This document shows, piece by piece, positions 10,829 through 20,084 of a stretch of 64,000 bases of DNA (position 1 is its first letter; the number at the start of each line of letters is the position of its first letter). The notes beneath the pieces were generated by a model. That model worked only from the letters and a program-made list of their open reading frames with translations, ran no database searches and was not told where the DNA came from. Source of the stretch: Pseudomonadota bacterium (GTDB taxonomy: Bacteria; Verrucomicrobiota; Verrucomicrobiia; Limisphaerales; SXTU01); NCBI GenBank assembly GCA_009922615.1, contig RFVF01000010.1, forward strand, positions 1 through 64,000, in the 5' to 3' direction. The translations under genes were made by a program, and so were the position numbers.

Positions 10829-11340
10829 GTTCCGCCCCCTGTCATTCCATCCGCGATCTGGCCGCCTACTTCGGGCTGGAGATCGAATACCTCGACGACC
10901 CAGAGGTCGAGGTTCTAGGCTTTCTCGACCCGTCTGAGGAGCCTCGATACATCGCGGTCCGCCGTGGTTTGGAGCCTATCGAGGAGGAGTTCACCATCGC
11001 CCACGAAATCGGGCATTATTTGCTTCATCCCGGCAAGCGAGCCAGGAAGCTGTCATGGCCCTTATGGAGCCTGCCCTTGGACCTCAAGCTTTACCAGTTC
11101 TTCGTCCGCGCTCACCGAATGGAAGTTCATAGGACCCTCGGCTGCGAAGCGCAGGCCGACATCTGGGCTGTCGCAATCCTTTATCGGCTCGGCAAATACG
11201 ATCAACTGGCACGCTTTGTAACGGGAAACTATTGGCTTTCCCGTTGGTTCCTCCTGGTTCGGGCCATCAGCATCGCGAAGGCATTCCCTCGTATGCTCGT
11301 GGTCAGTTTCCTGTCGTTCGCGCGGGCGCTGATTACGTAG
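10825..11340 (+). CDS. ImmA/IrrE family metallo-endopeptidase
   Basis: 171 aa. The zinc-binding HEIGH motif sits in FTIAHEIGHYLLHPGK (about res 56-71), and a downstream acidic residue in CEAQADIWAVAILY (about 110-123) supplies the third ligand, the COG2856 pattern. It is coupled to the upstream XRE repressor by ATGA overlap. The expected substrate is that repressor or the divergent one. The C-terminal ~45 residues are hydrophobic and basic. It is followed by a weak hairpin terminator. Confidence 0.9.
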   Translation: MSSAPCHSIRDLAAYFGLEIEYLDDPEVEVLGFLDPSEEPRYIAVRRGLEPIEEEFTIAHEIGHYLLHPGKRARKLSWPLWSLPLDLKLYQFFVRAHRMEVHRTLGCEAQADIWAVAILYRLGKYDQLARFVTGNYWLSRWFLLVRAISIAKAFPRMLVVSFLSFARALIT

Positions 11341-11353
11341 GAACTCAAGCCAT

Positions 11354-11378
11354 GCGCAGTTGTAAGCTGCGCGGTTTT
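11354..11378 (+). terminator. weak intrinsic terminator after immA-like gene
   Basis: GCGCAG (11354-11359) pairs with CTGCGC (11367-11372) around a 7-nt loop and is followed by GGTTTT. It marks the likely end of the rightward regulator operon, just before the convergent cysA. Confidence 0.55.
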
Positions 11379-11389
11379 AGCTCTGCGGT

Positions 11390-12493
11390 TCAGATGCCAT
11401 CGCCCGGGCTGGGGCCGAGATGGTGGGTGACGGAAACTTCGGGCGGAAGCAATTCGCCTTCACGGGCGAGCACGCGGTATTGGCGGATTTGGAGGGAGAT
11501 TTTGCGGCCTTCAGTGAGATTGAGTCGCGCGTATTCCTCCTTCGACATGCGGGCGCGGATGATGAGGCCGCTGGGGAATTCCAGTTCAAGCCGCAGTAGA
11601 ACACCCAAGAAGTAGGTGTGGCGCAGCACTGCAAAGTGGCGATAGGCCATGAGGTCGTTGGACACCTGCACAGCGTAGGGGCGGAAGCCGATGCGAAGGC
11701 GCTGGCCGTCGGCGACACCGTGGGTGGGGAACTCCAGCTCGCCGCAGCGCGCAACGCCCTCGCGAACCTCGCAGTCGAGGACGTTCATCACGCCGATGAA
11801 GCGTGCGACGAACTCGCTCGCCGGCTCCTCATACACCTCGCGTGGCGTGCCGATTTGCGCGAGCCGGCCTTTATCGAAGACGACAATGCGGTTGCTAACC
11901 TCCATCGCCTCCTCCTGATCGTGGGTGACAAAGATGGTCGTGACGTTCAGCTCGTGGTGGAGGTTCACCAGCATCTCGCGAAGCTCCTGCCGGATTTTAG
12001 CATCCACAGCGGCGAATGGTTCGTCGAGCAGGAGAACGTCCGGCTTTGGCGCGAGCGCACGAGCCAACGCGACGCGCTGGCGCTGGCCGCCGGAAAGCTG
12101 GTGCGGGAAGCGTTTTGCCAAGTCTTTCAAACCGAGCAGCTCAATCAGCTCGGCCACGCGCGCATCGCGGTCGGCTTTCGCCCATTTCTTGATTAGCAGG
12201 CCGAAGGCGATGTTGTCCGCCACGCTCATGCTCTTGAAGAGCGCGTAGCCTTGGAACACGAAGCCGATGTTGCGTTTCTGCACGGGCACGTCGTTGACAC
12301 GTTTGCCGCGCACGAGAATCTCACCCGCAGTGGGCATTTCGAGGCCGGAAATCATGCGCAGCACGGTGGTCTTGCCGCAGCCGGACGGCCCGAGCAGCGC
12401 GACGAGCTGGCCGTCGGCGACGGTGAAGCTCACGTCGTTGACGGCGGAAACGCCGCCGAACTGTTTGGTGATGTTCTTTAGCTCGATGCTCAT
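11390..12493 (-). CDS. cysA: sulfate/thiosulfate ABC transporter ATP-binding protein
   Basis: 367 aa. ABC ATPase motifs: Walker A GPSGCGKTT, Q-loop GFVFQGYALF, signature LSGGQRQRVALARAL, Walker B DVLLLDEPFAAVD and H-loop FVTHDQEEA. The C-terminal ~120 residues form the TOBE-like regulatory part typical of CysA. It powers sulfate import with CysT and CysW. ATG 12493 overlaps the cysW stop by 4 nt (ATGA), which fixes the start against the longer open frame. It is the last gene of the leftward sulfur operon. Confidence 0.95.
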   Translation of the reverse strand: MSIELKNITKQFGGVSAVNDVSFTVADGQLVALLGPSGCGKTTVLRMISGLEMPTAGEILVRGKRVNDVPVQKRNIGFVFQGYALFKSMSVADNIAFGLLIKKWAKADRDARVAELIELLGLKDLAKRFPHQLSGGQRQRVALARALAPKPDVLLLDEPFAAVDAKIRQELREMLVNLHHELNVTTIFVTHDQEEAMEVSNRIVVFDKGRLAQIGTPREVYEEPASEFVARFIGVMNVLDCEVREGVARCGELEFPTHGVADGQRLRIGFRPYAVQVSNDLMAYRHFAVLRHTYFLGVLLRLELEFPSGLIIRARMSKEEYARLNLTEGRKISLQIRQYRVLAREGELLPPEVSVTHHLGPSPGDGI

Positions 12494-13392
12494 TGCGTGA
12501 TTGCCTGTTCCGCCTGCTGCGCCAGTGTCTCCAGCTTCGCCTCGCGCCATTCCAGCCAGGTCTTTAAGCCCAGTGTCAGCAACGCGCCGAGCGCGAGGAT
12601 GCTCGCCACGGCGAAGGCGGCGGCACCTTGATACTCGTTGTAGAGCTTCTCGACGTGCAGCGGGACGGTGTCGGTCTTGCCAGTAATGTGGCCGCTGACG
12701 ACGCTGACCGCGCCAAACTCCCCGACGCAGCGCGCGATGCAGAGGATGGTGCCGTAGAGCAGGCCCATCTTCACGCTGGGCAGCGTGACATACCAAAAGG
12801 TCTGCCAGCCGTTTGCGCCGAGCGTCAGCGCGGATTGCTCTTGGTCCGAGCCGGCAGCCTGCATGATGGGAATCAACTCACGCGCGACGAACGGGAAGGT
12901 GACGAAGAGCGTCGCCAGCACGATGCCGGGCACGGCAAAGATGATGCGGATTTCGCGGTCGGCCAGCCACTCGCCAAAGTAGCCTTGCAGGCCGAACAGC
13001 ACGACGAACATCAGGCCCGCCACGACGGGCGACACGGAGAAAGGCAGGTCAATCAGCGTGACGAGCAGCGACTTGCCCCGAAACTCGAACTTGGTGATGG
13101 CCCACGCGGCAGCGAGACCGAAGAGGACGTTGAGCGGCATGCAGATGACCGTGACGAGCAGCGTGAGCTTCATCGCGGCGATGGTGTCGGGATGCTTGAG
13201 CGCGTCCCAATAAACCGTGAAGCCCTTGGCGAACGCCTGCGCGAAGACGTTCACCAGAGGCAGCAGCAGGAAGACGAGCGAGAACAGTAGCGCGACGGTG
13301 ATGAGCAGCCACTTCACGAAGGGCGCTTCCTCTGTGCCGCGCTGCGATTTGCGCTGGCCCGCGTTGAGTTTGGGTTTGGGAATGCCGGCCAT
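12490..13392 (-). CDS. cysW: sulfate ABC transporter permease CysW
   Basis: 300 aa inner-membrane permease with six predicted segments and the cytoplasmic EAA-type loop (SALTLGANGWQTFWYVTLPSVKMGLLYG). CVGEFGAVSVVSGHITGKTDTVPLHVE is the CysW hallmark region near the fifth segment. It starts at ATG 13392, 1 nt after the cysT stop. The N-terminus carries a charged ~25-residue extension before the first segment. It forms the sulfate channel with CysT. Confidence 0.95.
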   Translation of the reverse strand: MAGIPKPKLNAGQRKSQRGTEEAPFVKWLLITVALLFSLVFLLLPLVNVFAQAFAKGFTVYWDALKHPDTIAAMKLTLLVTVICMPLNVLFGLAAAWAITKFEFRGKSLLVTLIDLPFSVSPVVAGLMFVVLFGLQGYFGEWLADREIRIIFAVPGIVLATLFVTFPFVARELIPIMQAAGSDQEQSALTLGANGWQTFWYVTLPSVKMGLLYGTILCIARCVGEFGAVSVVSGHITGKTDTVPLHVEKLYNEYQGAAAFAVASILALGALLTLGLKTWLEWREAKLETLAQQAEQAITQ

Positions 13393-13393
13393 G

Positions 13394-14218
13394 TTAGCGA
13401 GAGAAGCGGTTGGCCCACTGTTCGAGCACGTTGATGACTCCGAGCAGTGCGAAGGAGATGACGAGCAGCACCACGGCCAGCGCCATCGCGCCGGTGTAGT
13501 CGTATTCCTCCAGTCGGATGACGATGAGGTAGGGCGCAATTTCGGTCTTCATCGGGAGGTTGCCGGAGATGAAGACGACGGAGCCGTATTCGCCAATGGC
13601 CCGTGCAAACGCGAGCGCGAAGCCGGTCATCACCGGCGGCAGCAGCGTCGGCGCGATGACGCTGACGAAGGTTCGCAGGCGTCCCGCGCCGAGCGTGGCC
13701 GCCGCCTCCTCCACGTCGCGGTCGAGATGTTCGAGCACCGGTTGGAGCGTGCGCACGACGAACGGCATCCCGACAAACGTGAGCGCGATGACCACGCCCA
13801 GCGGCGTGAACGCGCCCTTGATGCCCAGCGGCACGAGGAACTGCCCCAGCCAGCCGTTGGCCGAAAACAGGTTTGCCAGCGTCAGGCCCGCGACCGCCGT
13901 GGGCAGCGCGAACGGGAAGTCCACCAGCGCGTCTATGAAGCGCCGGCCCGGGAAGTCGTAGCGCACCAGCACCCACGCCAGCAGCGTGCCGAACACCGCG
14001 TTGATGACGGCGGCGGCAAGCGACGCACCGAACGTGAGCTGGTAGGCCGCGAGCGCGCGGTCCGTGGTGGCGAGCCTCCAGAAGTCCGCCCACGAGAGGC
14101 TGAACGTGCGCAGGAACAGCCCGCCGATGGGAACGAGCACCAGTACGCTCAGGTAAAAGAGCGTGAAGCCCATCGTCAGCCCGAAGCCGGGCAGGACTCG
14201 GTAGCGTTTCTCAGCCAT
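13394..14218 (-). CDS. cysT: sulfate ABC transporter permease CysT
   Basis: 274 aa, with a first membrane segment at res 12-35 and an EAA loop AAATLGAGRLRTFVSVIAPTLLPP typical of CysT/CysU. ARAIGEYGSVVFISGNLPMKTEIAP matches the conserved family segment before the last helices. It is the partner of CysW. It lies 44 nt behind the prepilin-like gene in the same direction. Confidence 0.95.
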   Translation of the reverse strand: MAEKRYRVLPGFGLTMGFTLFYLSVLVLVPIGGLFLRTFSLSWADFWRLATTDRALAAYQLTFGASLAAAVINAVFGTLLAWVLVRYDFPGRRFIDALVDFPFALPTAVAGLTLANLFSANGWLGQFLVPLGIKGAFTPLGVVIALTFVGMPFVVRTLQPVLEHLDRDVEEAAATLGAGRLRTFVSVIAPTLLPPVMTGFALAFARAIGEYGSVVFISGNLPMKTEIAPYLIVIRLEEYDYTGAMALAVVLLVISFALLGVINVLEQWANRFSR

Positions 14219-14262
14219 GCGGAGTGGACAAGGTTAGCGCGCGCATCGGGTGGTCAACAATC

Positions 14263-15087
14263 TCAGAATCCACCGTTACCGCTGCGGAGGCGGGTGAACA
14301 GTTTCACGTTGGCACCGGGCTGCCAGAGCTGGTTGGCGCTGTCGTCGGTGGTGTCGCCGAGTTCGCCAAACTCCACCGGCGCGGGCGCACCGGGCTGGTA
14401 GGGCGGCATCTTCACGCTGACGCTGTGCCCGTCTGCCGCCGTGGCGGTCATGCTCCAATTGTGCCGCACCATGCCCCCGGAGTTTCCGATGGTCGGGTTA
14501 GCACCGGGGGCATTCCAGCCCGTGCGATGGTTGTTCAGGCCGCTGGCCGCCGCGCTGAACTGGCCGTTGCCGGGCATTTTCTCGGTGATGATTTGGAGCT
14601 TGTGCGGGTAGGGCATCTGCGCGCCGCGCAGCGCGGTTGGAGTGTTGAAATCCGGGTCGCGGAAGATGTGCCGGTTCGCGCGGTAGTCCTCCTTGTAGCC
14701 GAAGGCACCGGAGCTGTCGCTTTTCTCCGTGGGGCAGTCGAAGATGCGCGGCTGCTGGTTGTTCTTCGCGCCAAGGGAGCGGAGCAACTGGCTCGGCCAC
14801 GAAGTTGGATCCAGGAGCGCGCCCGGTGCGGCGGCGGTGACGTTCACGCCAAACGGGAAGTGGTCGTCTTCGTCGTCCTTGTAGAGTTGCGTAGCGAGAC
14901 CCATTTGCTTGTTGTTATTGAGGCATTTCGACTGATGCACTTTGGCCCGGGCTTTTGCCAGTGATGGCAGAAGCAGTCCTGCGAGGGTGGCGATGATGCC
15001 GATGACCACCAGCAGTTCCAGCAGGGTGAAGGCACCAACTGGCTTGGTGGCGCGGAAGGAGGCGATGTTTCCAATGCGAGTTTTCAC
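14263..15087 (-). CDS. prepilin-like protein with type IV N-terminal methylation motif
   Basis: 274 aa. The type III/IV prepilin cleavage site and hydrophobic helix are clear: [20 protein letters not shown] at res 18-38, with cleavage expected after Gly. The rest ([10 protein letters not shown]..., then an all-beta globular part) is like the pseudopilin-type exported proteins found in large numbers in Verrucomicrobiota and Planctomycetota, related to DUF1559 and GspH. Function unknown. It interrupts the sulfur operon between cysK and cysT, with no evident link to sulfur metabolism. Confidence 0.85.
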   Translation of the reverse strand: MKTRIGNIASFRATKPVGAFTLLELLVVIGIIATLAGLLLPSLAKARAKVHQSKCLNNNKQMGLATQLYKDDEDDHFPFGVNVTAAAPGALLDPTSWPSQLLRSLGAKNNQQPRIFDCPTEKSDSSGAFGYKEDYRANRHIFRDPDFNTPTALRGAQMPYPHKLQIITEKMPGNGQFSAAASGLNNHRTGWNAPGANPTIGNSGGMVRHNWSMTATAADGHSVSVKMPPYQPGAPAPVEFGELGDTTDDSANQLWQPGANVKLFTRLRSGNGGF

Positions 15088-15228
15088 GGTTCGTGTGAGT
15101 TGTCATTTCAATCACAGGAACCTCCGCTCGTGGGGTCGTTTCCCGGCTCAGTTGATAAAGGGCCTCCATCGTCTGGTGGGCAAGGGGTGCTGATCGGTGG
15201 CTTGATGCTCGTGGATTTTTGTTTACCG

Positions 15229-16242
15229 TCACGGATGACCGATGAGCTTGGCAACCCGTGTGGGCAGCGATTGGGCAACCAATCCGTCGAGCGTGTCGCT
15301 TTCCACGCCGACGTCATCAAAGAGCCATGAGGACAGGTAGCGCTCCGCGCCGGAGGGTGCGATGGCGACGATGGTCTTGCTTTGGTTCTCCGGGCGTTTC
15401 GCCACTTCCAGCGCGGCCCACACTATCGCCCCGCTGGAAATGCCGACGGGAATGCCGTCAAGCTGGTTGATTTCCTTGGCGAGCGGCCCTGAATTCTCTT
15501 CTTTGACGCCAATGACTTCGTCCACGATGGCACGGTTTAGGTTGTCCGGGATAAACCCCGCGCCGATGCCTTGAAGCCTGTGTGCCCCCGGCTTGCCGCC
15601 GGAGATGACCGGAGACTTCGCCGGCTCCACGGCGATGGCCTTGAAGCCCGGTCGGCGCTGCTTGATGACCTCAGCCACGCCCGTGATGGTGCCGCCCGTG
15701 CCAACCCCGGCGACGACGAAGTCCACCTTGCCGTCAGTGTCTCGCCAGATTTCCTCCGCCGTGGTGCGGCGATGAATGGCCGGGTTGGAGGGGTTGGAAA
15801 ACTGCTGGAGAATGACGCTGTTCGGGATTTGCGCGTGCAACTCCTCAGCCTTGGCAATCGCGCCCTTCATGCCCTTGCTTCCTTCTGTGAGCACCAGCTT
15901 CGCGCCGAGAATCTTCAGCAGTTTGCGTCGTTCGAGGCTCATGGTCTCGGGCATGGTAAGCACGAGCTTCAGTCCGTGAGCAGCAGCAACGAACGCAAGC
16001 GCGATGCCGGTGTTGCCGCTGGTCGGCTCTATGAGGGTCGTTTCGGGGTTAATCCGTCCTGCCTGAAGCGCGTCCTCCACCATCGCGACGCCGATGCGGT
16101 CCTTTACGCTGGAAAGTGGGTTGAAGAATTCGAGCTTGAGCAGCACGTCGGCGAGCGCGCCGTGCTTCTTCGCCGTGCGGTTGAGGCGCACGAGCGGCGT
16201 GTTGCCGATGGTTTCGGTAATGGAGTTGAAGATGCGTGACAT
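15229..16242 (-). CDS. cysK: cysteine synthase A (O-acetylserine sulfhydrylase)
   Basis: 337 aa PLP enzyme. The Schiff-base lysine lies in [11 protein letters not shown], the substrate loop is [10 protein letters not shown], the phosphate loop is [10 protein letters not shown], and GISSGA lies near the end. Family members combine O-acetylserine with sulfide to give cysteine. ATG 16242 ([20 protein letters not shown]) matches the usual N-terminus. The C-terminal ~25 residues past the conserved end ([16 protein letters not shown]...) are an unusual extension. It sits between a peptidase-like gene and the prepilin-like gene in the sulfate operon. Confidence 0.95.
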   Translation of the reverse strand: MSRIFNSITETIGNTPLVRLNRTAKKHGALADVLLKLEFFNPLSSVKDRIGVAMVEDALQAGRINPETTLIEPTSGNTGIALAFVAAAHGLKLVLTMPETMSLERRKLLKILGAKLVLTEGSKGMKGAIAKAEELHAQIPNSVILQQFSNPSNPAIHRRTTAEEIWRDTDGKVDFVVAGVGTGGTITGVAEVIKQRRPGFKAIAVEPAKSPVISGGKPGAHRLQGIGAGFIPDNLNRAIVDEVIGVKEENSGPLAKEINQLDGIPVGISSGAIVWAALEVAKRPENQSKTIVAIAPSGAERYLSSWLFDDVGVESDTLDGLVAQSLPTRVAKLIGHP

Positions 16243-16312
16243 GGAAATGGGCCGTAGCGGGGCGTCACCCTGTTCCGGAGAACAATGGTGCGGGCGACGC
16301 ACCCGCCACGGG

Positions 16313-17140
16313 TCAAATGTTCTGGGCGTAGGCGATGAACTGGCTGTATTCGGTCAGGATGGTTTGCAGCGCCGAGGAGAAGGCCTCGATCTGATGCTTG
16401 GCGGGTGCGCGTTGCGGCGTCTCGAAAGTGATTTCAAACGGGCGCTCCGACTGGCCGGGCGGGGCCTGGAGCATTCCGCGATAGCCCCGGTTGATGATCC
16501 CATTGGCCGCCGGGAAGCCGTCAATCTCCTGGCTGTGATTCCGAGGCAAGAAGCCGGCAGCGCTTGTCAGCGCGGGTTCCAGCAGAAACTCGGACAGCAC
16601 ATCGCAGCCTACGAAGCCATAGAGCCCGTCGCTGGTGTCGTCCGTGTGCAGCGTGATGAGGCCGTGGAAGGCGTGCAGATAAATCTCGCTCTCCAGCAGC
16701 CGCACCTCCGGCTGCGTGGAGTGGTTCCAGAACTCGCGGTTCAAGTCCCGGCCGGTGCGCGCATGGCGAGTGCCGTCCTCGAATCCGGTCGGGTTGCAGA
16801 CCGGATAGATGAACAGCGCGTAGCCTTTCGCGATGTTCGGGTTCGCCTCCAGCGCGGCGACGAAGCGGGCGAGGGCCAGCGCGCCTTCCGGCTCGTCACC
16901 ATGGATGGCCGCGAAGATGCCAATGCGGAGAATCTCGCCACCACCCTGCGGCCCGAGATAGACGTAGCGCGGCAGGCTGTAAACACGGCCTTCGCTCTCG
17001 AACTCACCGAGCGGCTTGCGGATGAGATTCGTCGAACGCGAGGCGATGTCGTCGAGCGGGGCTAGCACGGCGTCCAGCGGGCGCTTCGTCGGCGCAGCGG
17101 CGGGGGCGAGGGCGAAGTCTTTCACAAAAGTGGTGGTCAT
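16313..17140 (-). CDS. M14-type succinylglutamate desuccinylase/aspartoacylase family protein
   Basis: 275 aa. The zinc motif HGDEPEG (about res 82-88, His and Glu ligands), DLNREFWN (substrate Arg) and a C-terminal catalytic Glu in FEITFETP fit the AstE/AspA branch of M14 carboxypeptidases. The conserved YVCNPTG-like segment ([12 protein letters not shown]) is also present. It should hydrolyse an N-acyl amino acid or a small peptide. Its position between sbp and cysK suggests release of a sulfur amino acid or deacylation of a sulfur-containing substrate, but this is speculation. ATG 17140 is chosen because the longer frame overlaps sbp by over 60 nt. Confidence 0.85.
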   Translation of the reverse strand: MTTTFVKDFALAPAAAPTKRPLDAVLAPLDDIASRSTNLIRKPLGEFESEGRVYSLPRYVYLGPQGGGEILRIGIFAAIHGDEPEGALALARFVAALEANPNIAKGYALFIYPVCNPTGFEDGTRHARTGRDLNREFWNHSTQPEVRLLESEIYLHAFHGLITLHTDDTSDGLYGFVGCDVLSEFLLEPALTSAAGFLPRNHSQEIDGFPAANGIINRGYRGMLQAPPGQSERPFEITFETPQRAPAKHQIEAFSSALQTILTEYSQFIAYAQNI

Positions 17141-17208
17141 GTCGGGATGCGTTGCGGCTCCGAGGGCGGCGGCTGGAATGCACGCCAGCCGCCGCCGGAG
17201 GAACCAGG

Positions 17209-18204
17209 TCACTTTCTCTGGATTTGGTCGAAGATGCCGCCGTCGGCGAAGTGTGTTTTGTTCGCTTTGGCCCAGCCGCCGAAGACTTCATCAATCGTGA
17301 AGAGGCTCAACTTGACGAACTGGCCGGCGTATTTGGCGAGTGCCTTCTCCGAGCGTGGGCGGTAGAAGTTTTTCCCTGCGATGTCCTGCCCTTCGTCCGA
17401 GTAAAGGTAGTCGAGGTAGCCCTTCGCCACGTCGGCGGTCCCCTTCCGCTTTGTGACGCGGTCCACCAGCGCCACGGTCGGCTCGGCGAGGATGCTGACA
17501 GACGGCGTGATGATTTCGAACTTGTCAGGCCCTGCCTCGCGCAACGCCGCGTAAGCCTCGTTCTCCCAGTTCACGAGCACGTCGCCAATGCCGCGCTGGA
17601 TGAATGTGGTCGTCGCCCCGCGCGCCCCGGTGTCAAATACCGGCACGTTCTTGTAGAACTTCGCAACAAACTCCTTGGCCTTGGCCTCGTCGCCGTTGTT
17701 TTGCTTCAACGCGTAGCCCCACGCCGCGAGATACGTCCAACGCGCCGCGCCGGAGGTCTTCGGGTTCGCTGGGATGATGCCGACGCCGGGTTTAATAAGG
17801 TCGTTCCAGTCCTTGATGCCCTTGGGATTTCCCTTCCGCACGAGAAAGACAATCGTGCTGGTGTAGGGCGCACTGTTGTGCGGCAGGCGTGCTTGCCAAT
17901 CCTTCGGCAGCAGCCGGCCCTTCTCGGCAATGGCATCCACGTCGTAGGCCAGCGCGAGCGTCACCACGTCGGCTTCGAGTCCGTCAATGACGCTGCGGGC
18001 CTGCTTGCCCGAGCCGCCGTGCGACTGCTGAACCGTGACCTTGTCACCGGTTTTTGCCTGCCAGTGCTTGGCGAAGGCCGTGTTAAACTCCTGATATAAC
18101 TCACGGGTCGGGTCGTAGGAGACGTTGAGGAGCTTCAAATCTTTGGCCCCGGCGCTAGACAGCGCCAGCGCGAATACAAAGAAGATCGCGGCGATGCTTT
18201 TCAT
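17209..18204 (-). CDS. sbp: sulfate ABC transporter substrate-binding protein
   Basis: 331 aa with an N-terminal signal peptide ([20 protein letters not shown]). The family signature [16 protein letters not shown] follows directly, then [17 protein letters not shown], which lines the sulfate pocket, and [22 protein letters not shown] near the end. It is the periplasmic binding protein for the CysTWA transporter encoded downstream; splitting the two by cysK and two unrelated genes is unusual. Confidence 0.95.
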   Translation of the reverse strand: MKSIAAIFFVFALALSSAGAKDLKLLNVSYDPTRELYQEFNTAFAKHWQAKTGDKVTVQQSHGGSGKQARSVIDGLEADVVTLALAYDVDAIAEKGRLLPKDWQARLPHNSAPYTSTIVFLVRKGNPKGIKDWNDLIKPGVGIIPANPKTSGAARWTYLAAWGYALKQNNGDEAKAKEFVAKFYKNVPVFDTGARGATTTFIQRGIGDVLVNWENEAYAALREAGPDKFEIITPSVSILAEPTVALVDRVTKRKGTADVAKGYLDYLYSDEGQDIAGKNFYRPRSEKALAKYAGQFVKLSLFTIDEVFGGWAKANKTHFADGGIFDQIQRK

Positions 18205-18240
18205 AAAGGTTGAAATACTTTTGGGTGAATTGCGCGCCTA

Positions 18241-19674
18241 CTAAAAGGCCAGTTGCACGCGGGTGAACACTACATTCTCCGACTGCCGCGCGACGATGCC
18301 CGGCGCCGTGGTGGCGGCGCGTGTGCCTGTGCCGCCGCCGCTGACGAAATCAAAAGTCGTGTGCGAGAAGCTGGTCTTCAACGTGATGTTCCGGTTCAGA
18401 TACCAGTTCAAGCCAAATGACCAAGCCTGCGCCCCGCTGGCGGAGGTGGCGGGGTTCGCGAAGACCGGGAAAGCCGCCTCGTCCACGTTCAGCTCGGCGT
18501 AGCGCGCGACGAGCTGCCAGGCACCCCAGCCACCTTCACTCAGGCTGAACGGATGCGTTGGATTCACGCCGCCCTTGTAGGCCGCCGTTTCGCCCGTCAG
18601 CAAATAGGAGCCGGTAATTTCCCAGCCGGTGTTCTCCAGGCGCACCGATGACAACGGGGCTGCGCCGGTGCGGCTCAGGCGCTGGTTCGAGATGACGTAT
18701 TCACCGAACAGGCCAAAGGGGCCGTAGTAGTAATAGCCCTGGGGCGAGAGCCGCCAGTGTTCGCCGTTCGCATTGACCACCCCGGTGGTGGGGTTGTAGG
18801 CGAAGAACTGCTGCTGGCCGTCCGTGGCGTAGCCGCCGAGCGTGCCGCCGGTCGTGGCAGGCAGGGAAGTGTTGTTATGCTCGCTGCCGTAGCTGCCGCC
18901 GAGGCCGAAGCCCAGGCCGCGCAGGAAGGAATCGGCCTCCGGCTTGAAGGGCTGGAAGAAGATGCGACCGGCAAATTCCTTCGTGTCGTCGGTGTCGAGG
19001 TTCGTCGAGTTCCGGGCGTCGCCGGAGCCGTTGAACACTCCGCCGGCGTAGCTCACGCGGCCGCTGAACGCCTCGCCGTGCAACTGCACGCCGAGGTCGC
19101 GGTTGGGCGTTAGGGCGGTCGGGAGCGCGCGCTCGTTGAAGAGCGTCTCCACATCTACCGTGAGCTGTTCCAGGCCGACGGGCGACTTGAACTTGCCCAC
19201 CTTGAGCTGCAGCTCGGGAAACGCGCGGTAGTTCAGGAACGCGTCAAAAATCTGGGCCGTGGGGCCGCCGAAGTCCGGCACGAACTGGAAGTCGAAGTCC
19301 CGGTAAACCGTTCCCTCGATAATCGGACGCGCCCGCCGCACGAGGAAGCCGTCGTTGCCGGCGATCCCGTGGTCGCGGAAGAAAGTGCGGGAATCCAACT
19401 GGAGGACGCCGCGCAGCCGGAGGGCGAACGCTTCGTCGGCCGAGGTGAACCCAAAGCCCTTCTCACCGAGGACAATGGAAGGCGTGGTTTTGGCCTTGGC
19501 CGTGGTTTCTTCGTCCTTCAGCTCCTGCTTGCGTTCGAGGACTTTGAGCTTCTGCTCCAGCTCTTCGATCTTCTGGAGGAGCTTCTGGTCGGTGGCACTT
19601 TGGGCGCGGACGGAGGCCGGGAGCAACAGCACGCCGGCGAGGACGGATACGGTGACAAACTGGGGGATCTTCAT
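18241..19674 (-). CDS. outer-membrane porin, OprO/OprP-like, with coiled-coil N-terminus
   Basis: 477 aa. A signal peptide (about res 1-24, ending SVRAQS) is followed by a coiled coil (KIEELEQKLKVLERKQELKD, about 35-55) and a beta-rich region with DSRTFF...RRARPIIEGTVY and YRDFDFQFVPDFGG, typical of phosphate-selective porins O and P. It ends in aromatic F (VQLAF), an OMP assembly signal. Located in a sulfate operon, it is likely the outer-membrane entry for sulfate or organosulfur anions. Confidence 0.9.
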   Translation of the reverse strand: MKIPQFVTVSVLAGVLLLPASVRAQSATDQKLLQKIEELEQKLKVLERKQELKDEETTAKAKTTPSIVLGEKGFGFTSADEAFALRLRGVLQLDSRTFFRDHGIAGNDGFLVRRARPIIEGTVYRDFDFQFVPDFGGPTAQIFDAFLNYRAFPELQLKVGKFKSPVGLEQLTVDVETLFNERALPTALTPNRDLGVQLHGEAFSGRVSYAGGVFNGSGDARNSTNLDTDDTKEFAGRIFFQPFKPEADSFLRGLGFGLGGSYGSEHNNTSLPATTGGTLGGYATDGQQQFFAYNPTTGVVNANGEHWRLSPQGYYYYGPFGLFGEYVISNQRLSRTGAAPLSSVRLENTGWEITGSYLLTGETAAYKGGVNPTHPFSLSEGGWGAWQLVARYAELNVDEAAFPVFANPATSASGAQAWSFGLNWYLNRNITLKTSFSHTTFDFVSGGGTGTRAATTAPGIVARQSENVVFTRVQLAF

Positions 19675-19728
19675 CTGTGTTTCTTTCAGGCGCGGACTTC
19701 CGGTGGGCCCGGTCAGTCCACGAAGGAA

Positions 19729-19941
19729 CTAGGTGGTTGATCCTCCAGAGGTCTGGTCGGGTTTCAGGTTTTTGCGGTTCTCGTTGTCCAGGCGGAACTT
19801 CTCAGTCCGCTCCACCTGCACCACGCGCGAATCGTGGACGGTGATCTGGACGACGCCGTAACGGAGCTGCCCGACCTGCTCGGCCACGAGGGCCTGCCAG
19901 TCGTTCTGCGCTTCATTTCGGATTGCCGATGGTTTCGACAT
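19729..19941 (-). CDS. YezD-like DUF2292 small protein
   Basis: 70 aa. The core VGQLRYGVVQITVHDSRVVQVERTEK matches the short DUF2292/YezD family, which in other bacteria often sits in sulfur assimilation operons. Molecular function unknown. It is the first gene of the leftward sulfur operon; its ATG at 19941 lies behind a candidate promoter and Rrf2 operator. Confidence 0.85.
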   Translation of the reverse strand: MSKPSAIRNEAQNDWQALVAEQVGQLRYGVVQITVHDSRVVQVERTEKFRLDNENRKNLKPDQTSGGSTT

Positions 19942-19947
19942 GAGGTG

Positions 19948-19977
19948 AATCTACACCAAAACTCTACTAAGTCAATA
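19948..19977 (-). promoter_or_regulatory. candidate promoter and Rrf2 operator of the sulfur operon
   Basis: On the minus strand TTGACT (19975-19970) and TAGATT (19953-19948) are spaced by 16 bp, just upstream of the 19941 start. The -35 overlaps the imperfect dyad CTATTGACTTAGTAG (19977-19963), so a dimeric repressor bound there would block polymerase. The divergent Rrf2 gene is the obvious candidate regulator. Confidence 0.5.
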
Positions 19978-20084
19978 GGGATTAAGATGATTGATAAAAA
20001 ACCTTTAAAAAAAGGCTTTTTTCGCGTTTCTATCAGTCCTTTTGCAATCTTGACCAGATTGATGCGCCTTTCCATCATCCGGCC

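Noticed and set aside
13217-14401. Long plus-strand open frame (394 codons) opposite cysW/cysT
   Set aside because: Arg/Gln/Glu-rich antisense shadow of two clearly real permease genes in high-GC DNA.
19985-20030. A/T-rich hairpin CCTTTAAAAAAAGG flanked by A and T runs as a terminator
   Set aside because: It lies between two divergent genes, where no transcript should end; more likely just an AT-rich promoter spacer.
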